A stretch of DNA of 64,000 nucleotides, from assembly GCF_900100015.1 (NCBI RefSeq), contig NZ_FNDD01000013.1, positions 62,001 to 126,000 of the forward strand, read 5' to 3'. The translations under genes were made by a program, and so were the position numbers. The stretch comes from Vibrio xiamenensis. GTDB lineage: Bacteria > Pseudomonadota > Gammaproteobacteria > Enterobacterales > Vibrionaceae. The notes beneath the pieces were generated by a model, which was not told the origin of the DNA, ran no database searches, and saw only the letters and a list, made by a program, of their open reading frames with translations. Positions 27,388 to 37,160 of this stretch are shown in pieces. Every line of letters begins with the position of its first letter. The stretch's first letter is position 1.

Positions 27388-28275
27388 ATGCCTTGGATTC
27401 AAATCAAACTCAATGCAACCAACGCGAATGCCGAACAGATCGGCGATATGCTAATGGAAGAAACCGGCGCCCTATCGGTGACGTTTTTAGATGCGCAAGA
27501 TACTCCGGTATTTGAACCCCTACCGGGAGAGACCCGTTTATGGGGCGACACCGACATTTTAGCGCTGTATGACGCCGAAGCGGATAGTAAGTGGGTTATT
27601 GAACAAATTACCGCCAGCGGCCTTCTCGCGCAAGATTTCGCCTATAAAGTTGAGCAGCTTGAAGACAAAGACTGGGAACGCGAATGGATGGATAACTTCC
27701 ACCCGATGAAGTTTGGCGAACGCCTGTGGATTTGCCCAAGCTGGCGCGAGATCCCTGAACCGGATGCCATCAACGTCATGCTTGATCCGGGCCTTGCCTT
27801 TGGCACAGGTACTCACCCAACCACCGCGCTATGTCTTGAGTGGTTAGAGGGCTTGGACCTAGCCGGCAAAACCGTGATCGATTTCGGCTGTGGTTCTGGC
27901 ATTCTCGCCATCGCGGCGATTAAGTTAGGCGCCGAGCAAGTGATTGGTATCGATATCGATCCACAAGCGCTGCTGGCGTCTAAAGACAACGCAGAGCGTA
28001 ATGGCGTTGCTGAGCAACTCAACGTCTTCCTACCGCAAGATCAGCCACAAGATTTGATCGCCGACGTGGTCGTCGCCAACATTCTTGCTGGCCCACTTCG
28101 CGAACTGTCACCAGTGATTAAAGGCTTGGTCAAACCCGGCGGCGTTTTAGCCATGTCTGGCGTACTCGATACTCAAGCGCAAGATGTCGCTGATTACTAC
28201 CGCGACGAATTTTCTCTTGACAGCATAAAAGAGCAAAATGAGTGGTGTCGCATCTCAGGTAGCAAACAAGGATAA
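27388..28275 (+). CDS. prmA: Ribosomal protein L11 methyltransferase
   Basis: A 295-residue SAM-dependent enzyme that trimethylates ribosomal protein L11. The N-terminal L11-recognition domain ([20 protein letters not shown]) is followed by the methyltransferase domain with [13 protein letters not shown] and the SAM motif [15 protein letters not shown]. The post-II motif reads [10 protein letters not shown]. Length matches the family (293 in E. coli). Its location before dusB-fis is conserved in gammaproteobacteria. Confidence 0.96.
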   Translation: MPWIQIKLNATNANAEQIGDMLMEETGALSVTFLDAQDTPVFEPLPGETRLWGDTDILALYDAEADSKWVIEQITASGLLAQDFAYKVEQLEDKDWEREWMDNFHPMKFGERLWICPSWREIPEPDAINVMLDPGLAFGTGTHPTTALCLEWLEGLDLAGKTVIDFGCGSGILAIAAIKLGAEQVIGIDIDPQALLASKDNAERNGVAEQLNVFLPQDQPQDLIADVVVANILAGPLRELSPVIKGLVKPGGVLAMSGVLDTQAQDVADYYRDEFSLDSIKEQNEWCRISGSKQG

Positions 28276-28350
28276 CAAGAGTTTGCGCGTTAATTGATTG
28301 AAAAACATACTATTTACAAAAACAAATTGTAAATGCTCAAATAATAGTCT

Positions 28351-28386
28351 TTTCACGCACCGAAAAAATGCGTAAAATGCGCGCCC
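28351..28386 (+). promoter_or_regulatory. dusB-fis promoter with GC-rich discriminator
   Basis: TTTCAC (28351-28356) and TAAAAT (28373-28378) are spaced by 16 bases and fit a sigma-70 promoter. The -10 is followed at once by GCGCGCCC, a GC-rich discriminator typical of stringently controlled promoters such as that of E. coli dusB-fis. Transcription would start roughly 25-30 bases before dusB. Confidence 0.6.
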
Positions 28387-28413
28387 TTACTGCTACACAA
28401 CTGCGACGACGTT

Positions 28414-29382
28414 TTGAAAATCGGAAATTACCAACTAACTAACAACCTGATCGTAGCCCCGATGGCGGGTGTGACCGACAGACCGTTTAGAGAGTTGTGT
28501 CTTCGATATGGTGCGGGAATGGCTGTCAGTGAAATGATGTCGTCAAACCCAAAACTGTGGAAAACGTCAAAGTCGAAACAGCGCATGGTACACGAAGGCG
28601 AGTCGGGCATTCGCTCGGTACAAATTGCCGGTGCCGATCCGCAGTTGATGGCAGAAGCAGCGCAATTCAGCGTTGAGAACGGTGCTCAAATCATCGATAT
28701 CAACATGGGTTGCCCTGCCAAAAAAGTGAATAAGAAGCTAGCCGGCTCCGCGCTGCTAAAGTTTCCAGAACTTGTGGAAGAGATTCTGAAAACCGTAGTG
28801 GATGCGGTCGATGTTCCTGTGACATTGAAAACCCGTACTGGCTGGGACACCGACAACAAAAACTGTGTCCATATCGCTAAATTAGCCGAAGACTGCGGCA
28901 TTCAAGCTCTTGCTCTCCATGGCAGAACTAAGGCTTGTATGTACAAAGGTGAGGCCGAATACGACAGCATTAAAGCGGTGAAGCAAGCCATTTCAATTCC
29001 GGTTATCGCTAACGGTGATATCGATAGCCCAGAAAAGGCGAAGCATGTGCTGGATTACACTGGCGCCGACGCTTTAATGATTGGTCGTCCTGCCCAAGGA
29101 CGACCATGGATTTTCCAGGAAATCCGCCACTATTTGGAAAACGGCACCACAATGCCAGAGCTTCCGGTTACGGAAGTAAAAAGCATTTTGCTTGGTCACG
29201 TTCACGCTTTGCATGAATTTTATGGAGAGTATTTAGGCCCTCGCATCGCGCGTAAGCACGTGGGTTGGTACCTAAAAGAGCATGAACAAGCGAGTGAGTT
29301 TCGCCGTACCTTCAACGCACTTGAAGTCGCCAACGAGCAACTTGAGGTGCTGGAAGGTTATTTTGATAACGTTGCATCATAA
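28414..29382 (+). CDS. dusB: tRNA-dihydrouridine synthase B
   Basis: A 322-residue FMN enzyme that reduces uridine to dihydrouridine at position 17 of tRNAs. The TIM-barrel signature [15 protein letters not shown], the active-site Cys100 in [12 protein letters not shown] and the FMN-phosphate site [24 protein letters not shown] are present. The start codon is TTG at 28414: it gives KIGNYQLTN, matching the family N-terminus, and there is no nearby ATG. The unusual start and weak SD fit the known low translation of dusB relative to fis. fis begins 23 bases after its stop. Confidence 0.95.
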   Translation: MKIGNYQLTNNLIVAPMAGVTDRPFRELCLRYGAGMAVSEMMSSNPKLWKTSKSKQRMVHEGESGIRSVQIAGADPQLMAEAAQFSVENGAQIIDINMGCPAKKVNKKLAGSALLKFPELVEEILKTVVDAVDVPVTLKTRTGWDTDNKNCVHIAKLAEDCGIQALALHGRTKACMYKGEAEYDSIKAVKQAISIPVIANGDIDSPEKAKHVLDYTGADALMIGRPAQGRPWIFQEIRHYLENGTTMPELPVTEVKSILLGHVHALHEFYGEYLGPRIARKHVGWYLKEHEQASEFRRTFNALEVANEQLEVLEGYFDNVAS

Positions 29383-29405
29383 TTAAGAGAAGAGCTAGAC
29401 CGAAT

Positions 29406-29702
29406 ATGTTCGAACAAAATCTGACTTCAGAAGCATTAACAGTAACGACAGTAACGTCACAAGATCAAATTACGCAGAAGCCTTTACGTGACTCTGTTAA
29501 AGCATCTCTTAAAAACTACCTTGCTCAACTGAATGGCCAAGAAGTCACTGAGCTTTATGAGTTAGTTTTAGCTGAAGTTGAACAGCCACTATTAGACACC
29601 ATCATGCAGTACACTCGCGGTAACCAAACTCGCGCAGCAACTATGATGGGCATCAACCGCGGTACTCTTCGTAAGAAATTGAAAAAATACGGCATGAACT
29701 AA
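29406..29702 (+). CDS. fis: Nucleoid-associated DNA-bending protein Fis
   Basis: A 98-residue homodimeric protein that bends DNA and activates rRNA and tRNA promoters in fast growth. The C-terminal helix-turn-helix [20 protein letters not shown] is essentially identical to E. coli Fis, also 98 residues, and the N-terminal beta-hairpin arm is present. It is cotranscribed with dusB from the promoter carrying the GC-rich discriminator. Confidence 0.98.
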   Translation: MFEQNLTSEALTVTTVTSQDQITQKPLRDSVKASLKNYLAQLNGQEVTELYELVLAEVEQPLLDTIMQYTRGNQTRAATMMGINRGTLRKKLKKYGMN

Positions 29703-29727
29703 AATTCAGCCCGAATTTTTGTAAATT

Positions 29728-29754
29728 AAAAAGCCACCTCTAAGGTGGCTTTTT
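29728..29754 (+). terminator. Terminator of dusB-fis
   Basis: AAAAAGCCACC / GGTGGCTTTTT, an 11-bp stem with loop TCTAA, followed by CTTTG. It can act on both strands, also for the convergent sugar-transporter gene. Confidence 0.93.
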
Positions 29755-29795
29755 CTTTGTTTGGTGCTTGGGGTACGCGCCAGTAATTCAGCTAT

Positions 29796-31208
29796 CTAAG
29801 AGTGAGCGTGCTGCGATTTTAAGCCCTCTTGCTCCTGCTGTGATAAACCAATGTAGCGCAGCTCTTTGCCGGCCATCAGGTTGGCTTCTATCGACTCCAG
29901 TGTCACCCCTTTGGTTTCCGGTACGAACAACACGGTGACTGCAACAAAGATAAAGTTAAACACTGCATACAACCAGAACGTCTGCGCCGTGCCGATACCG
30001 TTTAGCAACGTTAGGAAAGTAGCACCAAGAACCATGTTGGAAATCCAGTTCATGGTGGTTGAGCAGGCAATACCAAAATCACGGCCTTTGAGCGGTTGCA
30101 CTTCCGAACAAAGAATCCACACCATAGGCGCTGCACTCATCGCATAGCCGCAAATACACACAATGGCGGTTACCACAGCTAAGTAAGAGAAATACACCGG
30201 CGCATGGCCTGTGAGAACCGATTTAAGCAATAACCCTAAGCAGAACATGCCAAGACCCATCACAGTAAAACCGATTTTGAGCGCTGGTTTACGTCCCCAA
30301 CTGTCGGCCATAGCAATCGCGATAAAGGTGGCAGCAACAAAAGCCACACCAACCAATACTGTGCCAAACATCTGCTGCATATTGCTGGTAAAACCCGCCA
30401 TCTCAAAAATCTTTGGCGCGTAGTACATCAAGATATTCATACCAGTAAATTGCTGCATAAACTGCAATGCAATGCCAAGCCCAACACTGCGACGAAAGTT
30501 CTTGTTGGCTTTAAACAGCGCAAACCCAGACTGCTTCACTTTTAAGCTGGCAATAATTTCTTGAAATTCTGTGCTCGCCGCACGTTCGTCCATACGCAGG
30601 GTAAGCAATACTTGCTGAGCTTCTTGCATATAGCCACGAGAAGCTAACCAGCGTGGTGAACGCGGTATAAAATACACCGATACCACCAAAATCGCGGTTG
30701 GAATCAACAGCACTGCAAACATCATGCGCCAATTGCCAGTTTGAGCAAACCAAGTATCCGAAAGAAACGCCAACAATATCCCCACCGTGACCATCAGCTG
30801 ATAAGTCGCGATGCGGCGACCACGCACGGATTTATCTGACATTTCAGAAAGATACAAAGGCGCAGCAAACGAGGCGATACCAATCGCAAAACCTTGGACA
30901 ACGCGAAAGACCAACATCACTTCAATGTTCGATGCAAAGGTACAGCCTAGGGTGCCAAGCGCAAAGATAATGCCGCCCCACATTAAACTGCGTTTGCGGC
31001 CAAGAATGGCAGAAAGCCAGTTGTTTGAAATCGAGCCAAGCGTTGCACCAAGCATCATGGTACTGACGATCCACTCTTGTTGATGAATGGTGATTGACCA
31101 TTCATTCGTAATAAAAGGTAACGCGCCGGATATAAGCCCAATATCCAAACCAAATAGCAGCCCAGCCAAGGACGCAGCAACAGAAACAAGCGTGTTGTAA
31201 TTAAGCAT
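29796..31208 (-). CDS. MFS sugar:proton symporter, GalP/AraE-like
   Basis: A 470-residue inner-membrane sugar porter with 12 helices. It follows E. coli GalP closely: AGLLFGLDIGLISGALPFI at the start, the sugar-porter motif PLYLSEM, a central KQSGFALFKANKNFRRSV, MQQFTGMNILMYYAPKIFE, WGRKP, CSEVQPLKGRDFGI and the final PETKGVTLESIE. Galactose, glucose, arabinose or xylose are possible; I leave the symbol empty. The ATG at 31208 has TCCTT (SD AAGGA) 11 bases upstream and gives the family length; the frame extends to a TTG at 31253. It stands alone and may have been inserted between fis and the trpS cluster. No sugar-catabolism gene is adjacent. Confidence 0.88.
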   Translation of the reverse strand: MLNYNTLVSVAASLAGLLFGLDIGLISGALPFITNEWSITIHQQEWIVSTMMLGATLGSISNNWLSAILGRKRSLMWGGIIFALGTLGCTFASNIEVMLVFRVVQGFAIGIASFAAPLYLSEMSDKSVRGRRIATYQLMVTVGILLAFLSDTWFAQTGNWRMMFAVLLIPTAILVVSVYFIPRSPRWLASRGYMQEAQQVLLTLRMDERAASTEFQEIIASLKVKQSGFALFKANKNFRRSVGLGIALQFMQQFTGMNILMYYAPKIFEMAGFTSNMQQMFGTVLVGVAFVAATFIAIAMADSWGRKPALKIGFTVMGLGMFCLGLLLKSVLTGHAPVYFSYLAVVTAIVCICGYAMSAAPMVWILCSEVQPLKGRDFGIACSTTMNWISNMVLGATFLTLLNGIGTAQTFWLYAVFNFIFVAVTVLFVPETKGVTLESIEANLMAGKELRYIGLSQQEQEGLKSQHAHS

Positions 31209-31385
31209 ATTATAATTATTCCTTATCAATAGGGTGGTTAGATAATCAGCCAACTTGAATATGGAAACACTTGCTTAACTCTCACAGTGGCAAAGTGAGC
31301 GCTTCTATGTATTTATTTAGCCAAATAAAACATATAAAAGATGAAAATTTAGCCACTAAATTATAGATTCTCGATAATTCAAAGC

Positions 31386-31403
31386 TGTGAATATAAATTC
31401 ACA
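31386..31403. promoter_or_regulatory. CRP-like palindrome upstream of the sugar porter
   Basis: TGTGAATATAAATTCACA is a perfect palindrome with CRP half-sites TGTGA and TCACA, but with 8 bases between them instead of the usual 6. It is about 180 bases before the start codon. CRP binding is possible but uncertain. The rest of the 313-base gap (31209-31521) holds the porter promoter region and the exeM terminator. Confidence 0.35.
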
Positions 31404-31435
31404 AACAACTTTTTCTAAGCATAATTCGCATAAAA

Positions 31436-31465
31436 AAGCCCAACGGCATTACGCCAGTTGGGCTT
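31436..31465 (-). terminator. Terminator of the ExeM-type nuclease gene
   Basis: On the minus strand AAGCCCAAC pairs with GTTGGGCTT, with an inner GGC/GCC pairing, followed by TTTTTTA. Confidence 0.88.
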
Positions 31466-31521
31466 AGGTTTGGTCAGTGATACAACAAAATTTGGCGCCT
31501 TAACGCATTTGCTTAGGATGC

Positions 31522-34185
31522 TTAAGCTCGGCGACGCCAAGCCATCAATAGCATCAGACTCAGGATTACGCTGCCTCCCATTGAACCCGCGAGAGTATCG
31601 TTATCATCCTCAGAACCGGTTTCAGTCCCCGTGTCATCGCTGGATGAAAAACTTAACTCCAGTACGGCTGGGTCGTGGTCAGAGGCGCGGTAAACATCGC
31701 TGTATTTAGGGAAATCATCGCCTTTGTACTCATCGTTGTAATCAAACACTGTCGATTCTGCCGCGTTGATATGCCAATCATTGGCATCGACAACATACTC
31801 TTGCAAGCTTGGGCTCACCAGTAAGTGGTCAAGAGTACCGACTTCATCATTATATGAGTAGCTCCAGCTATCATCGTGGAACAGTTCAACCGCATTGATG
31901 TAGCCATAGCTAGTGGTGATGACTGCGCCATCGTCGCCAAACTGCTCGACGCCATCAATATAGGTGTTGCGCGCTGCGGTAATGGTTTTGCCATACTTTT
32001 CTGCGCTGTAGTCAGTGAGAACTAAAATCGGATCTTCTTTGGCATAGGAGTTCATATCACCCAGAATCACTTTGTGACCATCAATCGCAGCCAGCGCATC
32101 ACCAAGTGCTACCGCACCAGCAACGCGAAAGTTTTCACATGAGCCCTGGAAATCAGCATCTTCACCGCCTTGACCACCTTCTTCGGTTGACGCGACATCT
32201 TCCCAACAAGTCGAACCTTTAGATTTCAAATGGTTAACGGCGACGGTAATGCTTTCACCGCCATCGACTAAGGTAAAGGTCGGCGCCAAGGTATCGCGTT
32301 GATAGTTTTCGCCATCTTCTTCGACATCGCCCTCTTCATCGTAAACTGCCGGTGCGTCTTGATATGGCATGTTAATCACGCGAGACGTGGTTAGTGTCAC
32401 CACGCTTGGGCGATAAATCACGCCAACTGCGATGGCATCGGTGCCCACCGAATCGTCTTCATCGGTCACTCCATCATCATTGGAATCGACCGCCACAAAC
32501 GTGTACTGATCAGACTCGTCACTAATACTGGCATTCAGCTGTTCCACCAACTGGGTGATTGCGCCGCCCTCACCAAAGCCGTTGTTTTCAATTTCCATCA
32601 AGCCAACGATGTCGGCATCGAGAGCCGAAATCGCTTTGACGATTTTCGCTTGTTGGACTTCAAACTCTTCATAGCTGTCAGCGCCGCGGTTGTCACCGTA
32701 TTGGTTTTCATCCCCACCGTATGGCGAGTTAAAGTAGTTAAGCACGTTAAAGCTGGCGATACGCAGATCGCCATCACTGGAAACGGTTGGTGCCGCTGTA
32801 CGGTCTGAGTTGTGGACGAAATTGTCACTGGTCAGATCGTTAGTCACGATCAAGCGGTATTCACTGTAGCTGTATGATATGACCCCTTGCATACCAACAA
32901 CCGTATCATTGATGCGAATGTAGTCTTCGGTTGAACCATCTTGATCGGCATCAGTAAGCCCAAAGTCTGCATAGTAAGGAATGCTGGCCGTTGAAGTTTT
33001 ACTGTCGGATTCAACAAACAGACGGCGATTGGCGTTATCTTCGCTCGCTTGCAAAGAAGCATCAGAGCCTGCAACATGCTGCTGGTTTGGCTGCATATTC
33101 AGCTCGCCATGAGCAAGAACCATATTGTTGCGATACGAGTCGTAGTCGTAGCTAAAAGTACGAGTGACGCGCATGTCTAAGTCTGAGGTGGTTTTGACCA
33201 ACATGCCTTCATAGCGCTCCAAGGTATCAGCAAAACTTTCGTCGCTGTCGATCATTTCGATCTCTTGCGCCTCTGGCGCATCTTGCTCACTCAATTTCTC
33301 CCACTGGCTATCTTCCGCCACCAGCTGAGTTAAATTGTAATACTCTTGAATATTACCTTTGGCGCACACCACATCACCCGGCTCAAGATCCGAACTGGAT
33401 TGATTGGTATACACAAACAAACCTTCCGAAGTCTTGGGGTTATTGTCGTCTTGCAGCGCTTGCAGATAAAAGCCTTTGGTTAAACTGGTGGTGACTGCGC
33501 TGACAACGCCTTTTACGTAATACTCATCATCACTGATGTAAGCATCATCGGGAATGTAGGGTGAGGTTGCACCTTCACCCTGAATATCGTGAATCGAAGT
33601 GAATGTTGGCGTGCTGCCATCATCAAGGGTACAGGTAAAGGCCTCGCCTTGTTCCACTTCATCCAGCGAACCCAAGCCATCGATATCGTCTTTGTCTAGG
33701 CTTTGCCACTGCGATGAATCGTATGTAGCACTTGGCGTCAGCGCATCGCTATAACGCACTAAGGTGACATCTTTACCCCAATCATCAGAGCTATCGACCG
33801 TCCCGACCACGTCCACTAACTCGCCATCTAAATACAAACCAATCGCGTCATTGCCATTAAAACTGGTGATCGAACTTTCCGTTAAATCGGCGAGTGCGAG
33901 AATCTCGTCGCTGGCACTTGAGTTGGCTACCACATACACATCGCCAGCGGCAATGGTCACGCCATCCAAGCTGGTTTCGCTGCCCCATGAGCCACCATTG
34001 GACTGCTTGGCGATACCATAGCCCGTTAAAGTCACGGCTTCATCGCCAGTATTGGCAATTTCAATTGCCTTGTTATAGCTGCTGCCTTCCACATATTGAG
34101 AGATCACCACCTCAGCATACGCAGATGTGGTCATACACGTTCCGACAGCCAGCGCTGTCAGGCTTCTAGCCCATTTACTTTCCAT
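31522..34185 (-). CDS. Extracellular nuclease, ExeM/NucH (Xds-like) family, GlyGly-CTERM
   Basis: An 887-residue secreted nuclease. It has a signal peptide (ending TSAYA), a lamin-tail domain at about 24-140 (VVISQYVEGSSYNKAIEIAN), a YhcR-type OB-fold domain at about 195-300, and an endonuclease/exonuclease/phosphatase domain at about 475-845 with catalytic segments GLMEIENNG, VNHLKSKGS, ILGDMNSY and SDHDPAVLEL. The tail is a GlyGly-CTERM sorting signal (SMGGS, a hydrophobic helix, then WRRRA), used by rhombosortase for surface processing of type II secreted proteins. V. cholerae Xds has this form and degrades extracellular DNA for biofilm turnover and nutrient use. It is very acidic, rich in Asp/Ser. 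Confidence 0.92.
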   Translation of the reverse strand: MESKWARSLTALAVGTCMTTSAYAEVVISQYVEGSSYNKAIEIANTGDEAVTLTGYGIAKQSNGGSWGSETSLDGVTIAAGDVYVVANSSASDEILALADLTESSITSFNGNDAIGLYLDGELVDVVGTVDSSDDWGKDVTLVRYSDALTPSATYDSSQWQSLDKDDIDGLGSLDEVEQGEAFTCTLDDGSTPTFTSIHDIQGEGATSPYIPDDAYISDDEYYVKGVVSAVTTSLTKGFYLQALQDDNNPKTSEGLFVYTNQSSSDLEPGDVVCAKGNIQEYYNLTQLVAEDSQWEKLSEQDAPEAQEIEMIDSDESFADTLERYEGMLVKTTSDLDMRVTRTFSYDYDSYRNNMVLAHGELNMQPNQQHVAGSDASLQASEDNANRRLFVESDSKTSTASIPYYADFGLTDADQDGSTEDYIRINDTVVGMQGVISYSYSEYRLIVTNDLTSDNFVHNSDRTAAPTVSSDGDLRIASFNVLNYFNSPYGGDENQYGDNRGADSYEEFEVQQAKIVKAISALDADIVGLMEIENNGFGEGGAITQLVEQLNASISDESDQYTFVAVDSNDDGVTDEDDSVGTDAIAVGVIYRPSVVTLTTSRVINMPYQDAPAVYDEEGDVEEDGENYQRDTLAPTFTLVDGGESITVAVNHLKSKGSTCWEDVASTEEGGQGGEDADFQGSCENFRVAGAVALGDALAAIDGHKVILGDMNSYAKEDPILVLTDYSAEKYGKTITAARNTYIDGVEQFGDDGAVITTSYGYINAVELFHDDSWSYSYNDEVGTLDHLLVSPSLQEYVVDANDWHINAAESTVFDYNDEYKGDDFPKYSDVYRASDHDPAVLELSFSSSDDTGTETGSEDDNDTLAGSMGGSVILSLMLLMAWRRRA

Positions 34186-34486
34186 AGTTTCCCCGTTGGC
34201 TTCCTACCACTTCGCACCAAACAGTTGCTTGCTGGTTTGGCGTAAAAAGCGCTTCCATGTCACAAAAAATAAGTCTGCAAAAACAATTTGCGTAATGAGT
34301 GTTCAAGTTATTGCTGAAAAATCAAACTGAACATCCAAGTTAGCGAGAGTTAGATCTCATTGAATAATTTGATAATTATGATTTGATCAGAATTTCAACA
34401 TTAAGGGTAAGATAGGAAAGCGACATTTATGTTACATACTGATTTAAATAAACTTTCTTACTAGAAAAGTAAATTTTAGGCACAAA
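34186..34486. other. Promoter region of the ExeM-type nuclease
   Basis: About 300 A/T-rich bases upstream of the nuclease gene, bounded on the far side by the trpS terminator. No open frame or clear operator was recognised. Confidence 0.5.
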
Positions 34487-34510
34487 AAAGCCCAGCATAA
34501 GCTGGGCTTT
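34487..34510 (-). terminator. Terminator of the pil-aro-dam-trpS cluster
   Basis: AAAGCCCAGC / GCTGGGCTTT with an ATAA loop; on the minus strand it is followed by Ts. It marks the 3' end of trpS. Confidence 0.92.
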
Positions 34511-34527
34511 CTGTATTGTTATTCGCC

Positions 34528-35544
34528 TTATGCGCGTGAAACAAAGCCAATGGCTTTAAATACTTGCTCAAGTGTCTTGCTTGCTTCTTGTGACGCTTTT
34601 TCAGCACCGGCTTTCATGACCGAATCTAAGTAAGCACGATCTTCACGAATACGACGATATTCTGCTTGAACTGGCTCAAGCATGGCCACCAAAGCTTCAC
34701 CGACATCTTTCTTAAATGGACCATACATTTCAACACCTTGGTATTTGGCTTCGATTTCCGCAAAGCTCATACCGGTCGCGGCGGAGTACAGCCCCATTAA
34801 GTTTGAAATCCCCGCTTTGTTCTCAACATCGTGAGCGATACGTGGCGGAGTTTCAGTATCTGTCTGCGCCTTGTTGATCTTCTTAATGATCGATTTTGGC
34901 TCTTCCAGCAAAGTGATGACGTTCTTACGGTTATCATCCGATTTCGACATTTTCTTAGTCGCATCCTGAAGGCTCATTACGCGCGCATTCACTTGCGGAA
35001 TGTACGGCTCAGGAATGGTGAAAATCGGCGCATCTGGGCTGTAGATATTGTTAAAGCGAGTCGCGATATCACGCGCGAGCTCTAGATGCTGCTTCTGATC
35101 GCTGCCGACCGGCACTTGATTGGCTTGGTAAAGCAGAATATCCGCCGCCATCAGTACTGGGTAATCGTACAAACCAACGTTCACATCGTTCGCGTAACGT
35201 GCTGATTTGTCTTTAAACTGCGTCATGCGGTTCAGCTCACCCATCTGGGTGTAACAGTTAAGAAGCCAACCTAATTGAGCATGCTCTGGTACATGTGACT
35301 GAACAAATAGCGTGCTCTTTTTCGGATCAACACCAACAGCAAGACAAATAGCCAGTGCATCTAATGTCGCTTCATGCAGCGCCTGCGGATCTTGACGAAC
35401 CGTGATTGCGTGAAGGTCGACGACACAGTAGTGGCAATCGTAATCATCTTGCATCTGTTGCCATTGACGGAGAGCACCCAAGTAGTTACCGATACTTAGT
35501 TCACCTGACGGTTGAACACCACTCAATACGATGGGTTTGCTCAT
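34528..35544 (-). CDS. trpS: Tryptophanyl-tRNA synthetase
   Basis: A 338-residue class I synthetase that charges tRNA-Trp. The N-terminal [19 protein letters not shown] contains the HIGH-type motif and KKMSKSDDN is the KMSKS loop. Length is close to E. coli TrpS (334). It is the last gene of the conserved aroK-aroB-damX-dam-rpe-gph-trpS series. A terminator-like hairpin lies between gph and trpS, so trpS may be partly uncoupled. SD AAAGGAA. Confidence 0.97.
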   Translation of the reverse strand: MSKPIVLSGVQPSGELSIGNYLGALRQWQQMQDDYDCHYCVVDLHAITVRQDPQALHEATLDALAICLAVGVDPKKSTLFVQSHVPEHAQLGWLLNCYTQMGELNRMTQFKDKSARYANDVNVGLYDYPVLMAADILLYQANQVPVGSDQKQHLELARDIATRFNNIYSPDAPIFTIPEPYIPQVNARVMSLQDATKKMSKSDDNRKNVITLLEEPKSIIKKINKAQTDTETPPRIAHDVENKAGISNLMGLYSAATGMSFAEIEAKYQGVEMYGPFKKDVGEALVAMLEPVQAEYRRIREDRAYLDSVMKAGAEKASQEASKTLEQVFKAIGFVSRA

Positions 35545-35581
35545 GAGAATGATTCCTTTGACTTCTTAATCGTTAAATGAA

Positions 35582-35608
35582 AAACCGTGCACCAAGGTTG
35601 CACGGTTT
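35582..35608 (-). terminator. Terminator-like hairpin between gph and trpS
   Basis: Minus-strand AAACCGTGCA pairs perfectly with TGCACGGTTT around a 7-base loop, followed by T residues. It ends about 37 bases before the trpS start, leaving little room for a separate promoter, so partial termination or attenuation of readthrough is likely. Confidence 0.7.
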
Positions 35609-35655
35609 AAGCAGTGTACTCATTAGTGAGTATTTTGCTAGCTCTTTTCAGCGGT

Positions 35656-36348
35656 TTATGCAGAAACGAGAACCAAGTTAAGCAGATCGGCAATGTCGTC
35701 TGCGACAAAGTCTGGACCAGCGTTGGCAATCGGCTCACCGTGGTTGTAACCATAAGTCAAACCAAACGAGCGACACCCTGCATTGCGCGCAGCAAGAATG
35801 TCATTTTTCGAATCACCGACCATCAACATTTGCGGCGCGGTTAATTGGTGTTTTTCCAACAGCCAATTGAGCGCCACCGGATTAGGTTTCTTGTCAGCAA
35901 ATGCATCACCGCCAAGCACATCGCTAAACAGTTCCGCAATGCCGTGCTGAGCAAGAATATCCGGCACAAAACGCGACGGCTTATTGGTGATCACCGCCAA
36001 GGTATAGCCCGCTTTATGGAGCGCTTGTAGAGTGCTTTTTACGTTGGCGTATAAGTGGCTGAGTTTGTGCCCAGTTGCGGCGTAATATTCATCGAACAAT
36101 TCGCGCGCTTGGTGCTTAAGTGCATCGTCGAGTTGCGGGTCAACCGTAAGGCTTTGACTCAGAGCGCGACCAATTAAAATGTCAGCGCCATTGCCGACAT
36201 AGTCGCGTACCTGCGCTTCGGTTACCGCCGAAAATCCGAGTTGCTGCACTGCTTGGTCAGCCGCCACGGCTAAGTCTGGCACGCTATCGAGTAGCGTACC
36301 GTCGAGATCGAATGCGATCAGTTTGATGTTGTCTAAAGTTGAGCTCAA
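35656..36348 (-). CDS. gph: Phosphoglycolate phosphatase
   Basis: A 230-residue HAD-superfamily phosphatase that removes phosphate from 2-phosphoglycolate, which arises from repair of oxidised DNA ends. HAD motif I is AFDLDGTLLDS with nucleophile D14; motif II/III and the MVGDSKNDILAARNAGC loop are present. It lies between rpe and trpS as in E. coli. Confidence 0.95.
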   Translation of the reverse strand: MSSTLDNIKLIAFDLDGTLLDSVPDLAVAADQAVQQLGFSAVTEAQVRDYVGNGADILIGRALSQSLTVDPQLDDALKHQARELFDEYYAATGHKLSHLYANVKSTLQALHKAGYTLAVITNKPSRFVPDILAQHGIAELFSDVLGGDAFADKKPNPVALNWLLEKHQLTAPQMLMVGDSKNDILAARNAGCRSFGLTYGYNHGEPIANAGPDFVADDIADLLNLVLVSA

Positions 36349-36410
36349 AACAGTATCCTAATTGAAAGTGTTGCGCGTGATGATGGCGGTTATGTTTATG
36401 TGTTTAATCG

Positions 36411-37082
36411 TTACTGCACTTCAGCAAGCTGAGCGCGCATCTCATCAATCACGGCTTGGTAATCGGGTTGACCGAAAATCGCAGAGCCAGCCACAAACAT
36501 ATCAGCACCGGCTTCCGCGATTTCACGAATGTTGTCGACTTTGACGCCGCCGTCGATTTCAAGGCGAATTTCACGACCTGAGGCATCGATACGTTCACGT
36601 ACCGCGCGCAATTTATCCAGAGTATGAGGAATGAAAGATTGGCCGCCAAAGCCTGGGTTTACCGACATCAACAAAATCATGTCGACTTTGTCGATGATGT
36701 AGTCAAGGCAGCTCAGTGGTGTGGCTGGGTTAAGTACCACGCCGGCTTTACAGCCGTGCTCTTTAATTAATTGCAGGGTGCGGTCAACGTGCTCAGAGGC
36801 TTCGACGTGAAAGGTGATCATCGACGCGCCAGCTTTGGCAAAATCAGGAATGATGCGGTCAACCGGTTTAACCATTAAATGCACGTCAATCGGCGCCGTA
36901 ATGCCATAGTCACGCAGCGCTTTACAGATTGGCGCACCAAAAGTCAGGTTGGGCACATAGTGGTTGTCCATCACGTCAAAGTGCACCACATCGGCACCCG
37001 CAGCGAGTACTTTTTCGACATCTTCGCCCAAACGCGCAAAATCGGCGGACAAAATCGATGGAGCAATCAGAAAATCTTTCAT
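36411..37082 (-). CDS. rpe: Ribulose-phosphate 3-epimerase
   Basis: A 223-residue TIM-barrel enzyme of the pentose phosphate pathway that interconverts ribulose 5-phosphate and xylulose 5-phosphate. Motifs: [40 protein letters not shown] and [12 protein letters not shown]. Full length compared with E. coli (225). Confidence 0.97.
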   Translation of the reverse strand: MKDFLIAPSILSADFARLGEDVEKVLAAGADVVHFDVMDNHYVPNLTFGAPICKALRDYGITAPIDVHLMVKPVDRIIPDFAKAGASMITFHVEASEHVDRTLQLIKEHGCKAGVVLNPATPLSCLDYIIDKVDMILLMSVNPGFGGQSFIPHTLDKLRAVRERIDASGREIRLEIDGGVKVDNIREIAEAGADMFVAGSAIFGQPDYQAVIDEMRAQLAEVQ

Positions 37083-37160
37083 ACCTAACCTCTATGGCAA
37101 ATAAATCGCATCAATGTTGAAACAGTGAAATTCGATTCTACCTAAGGCGGCGTTGAGATC

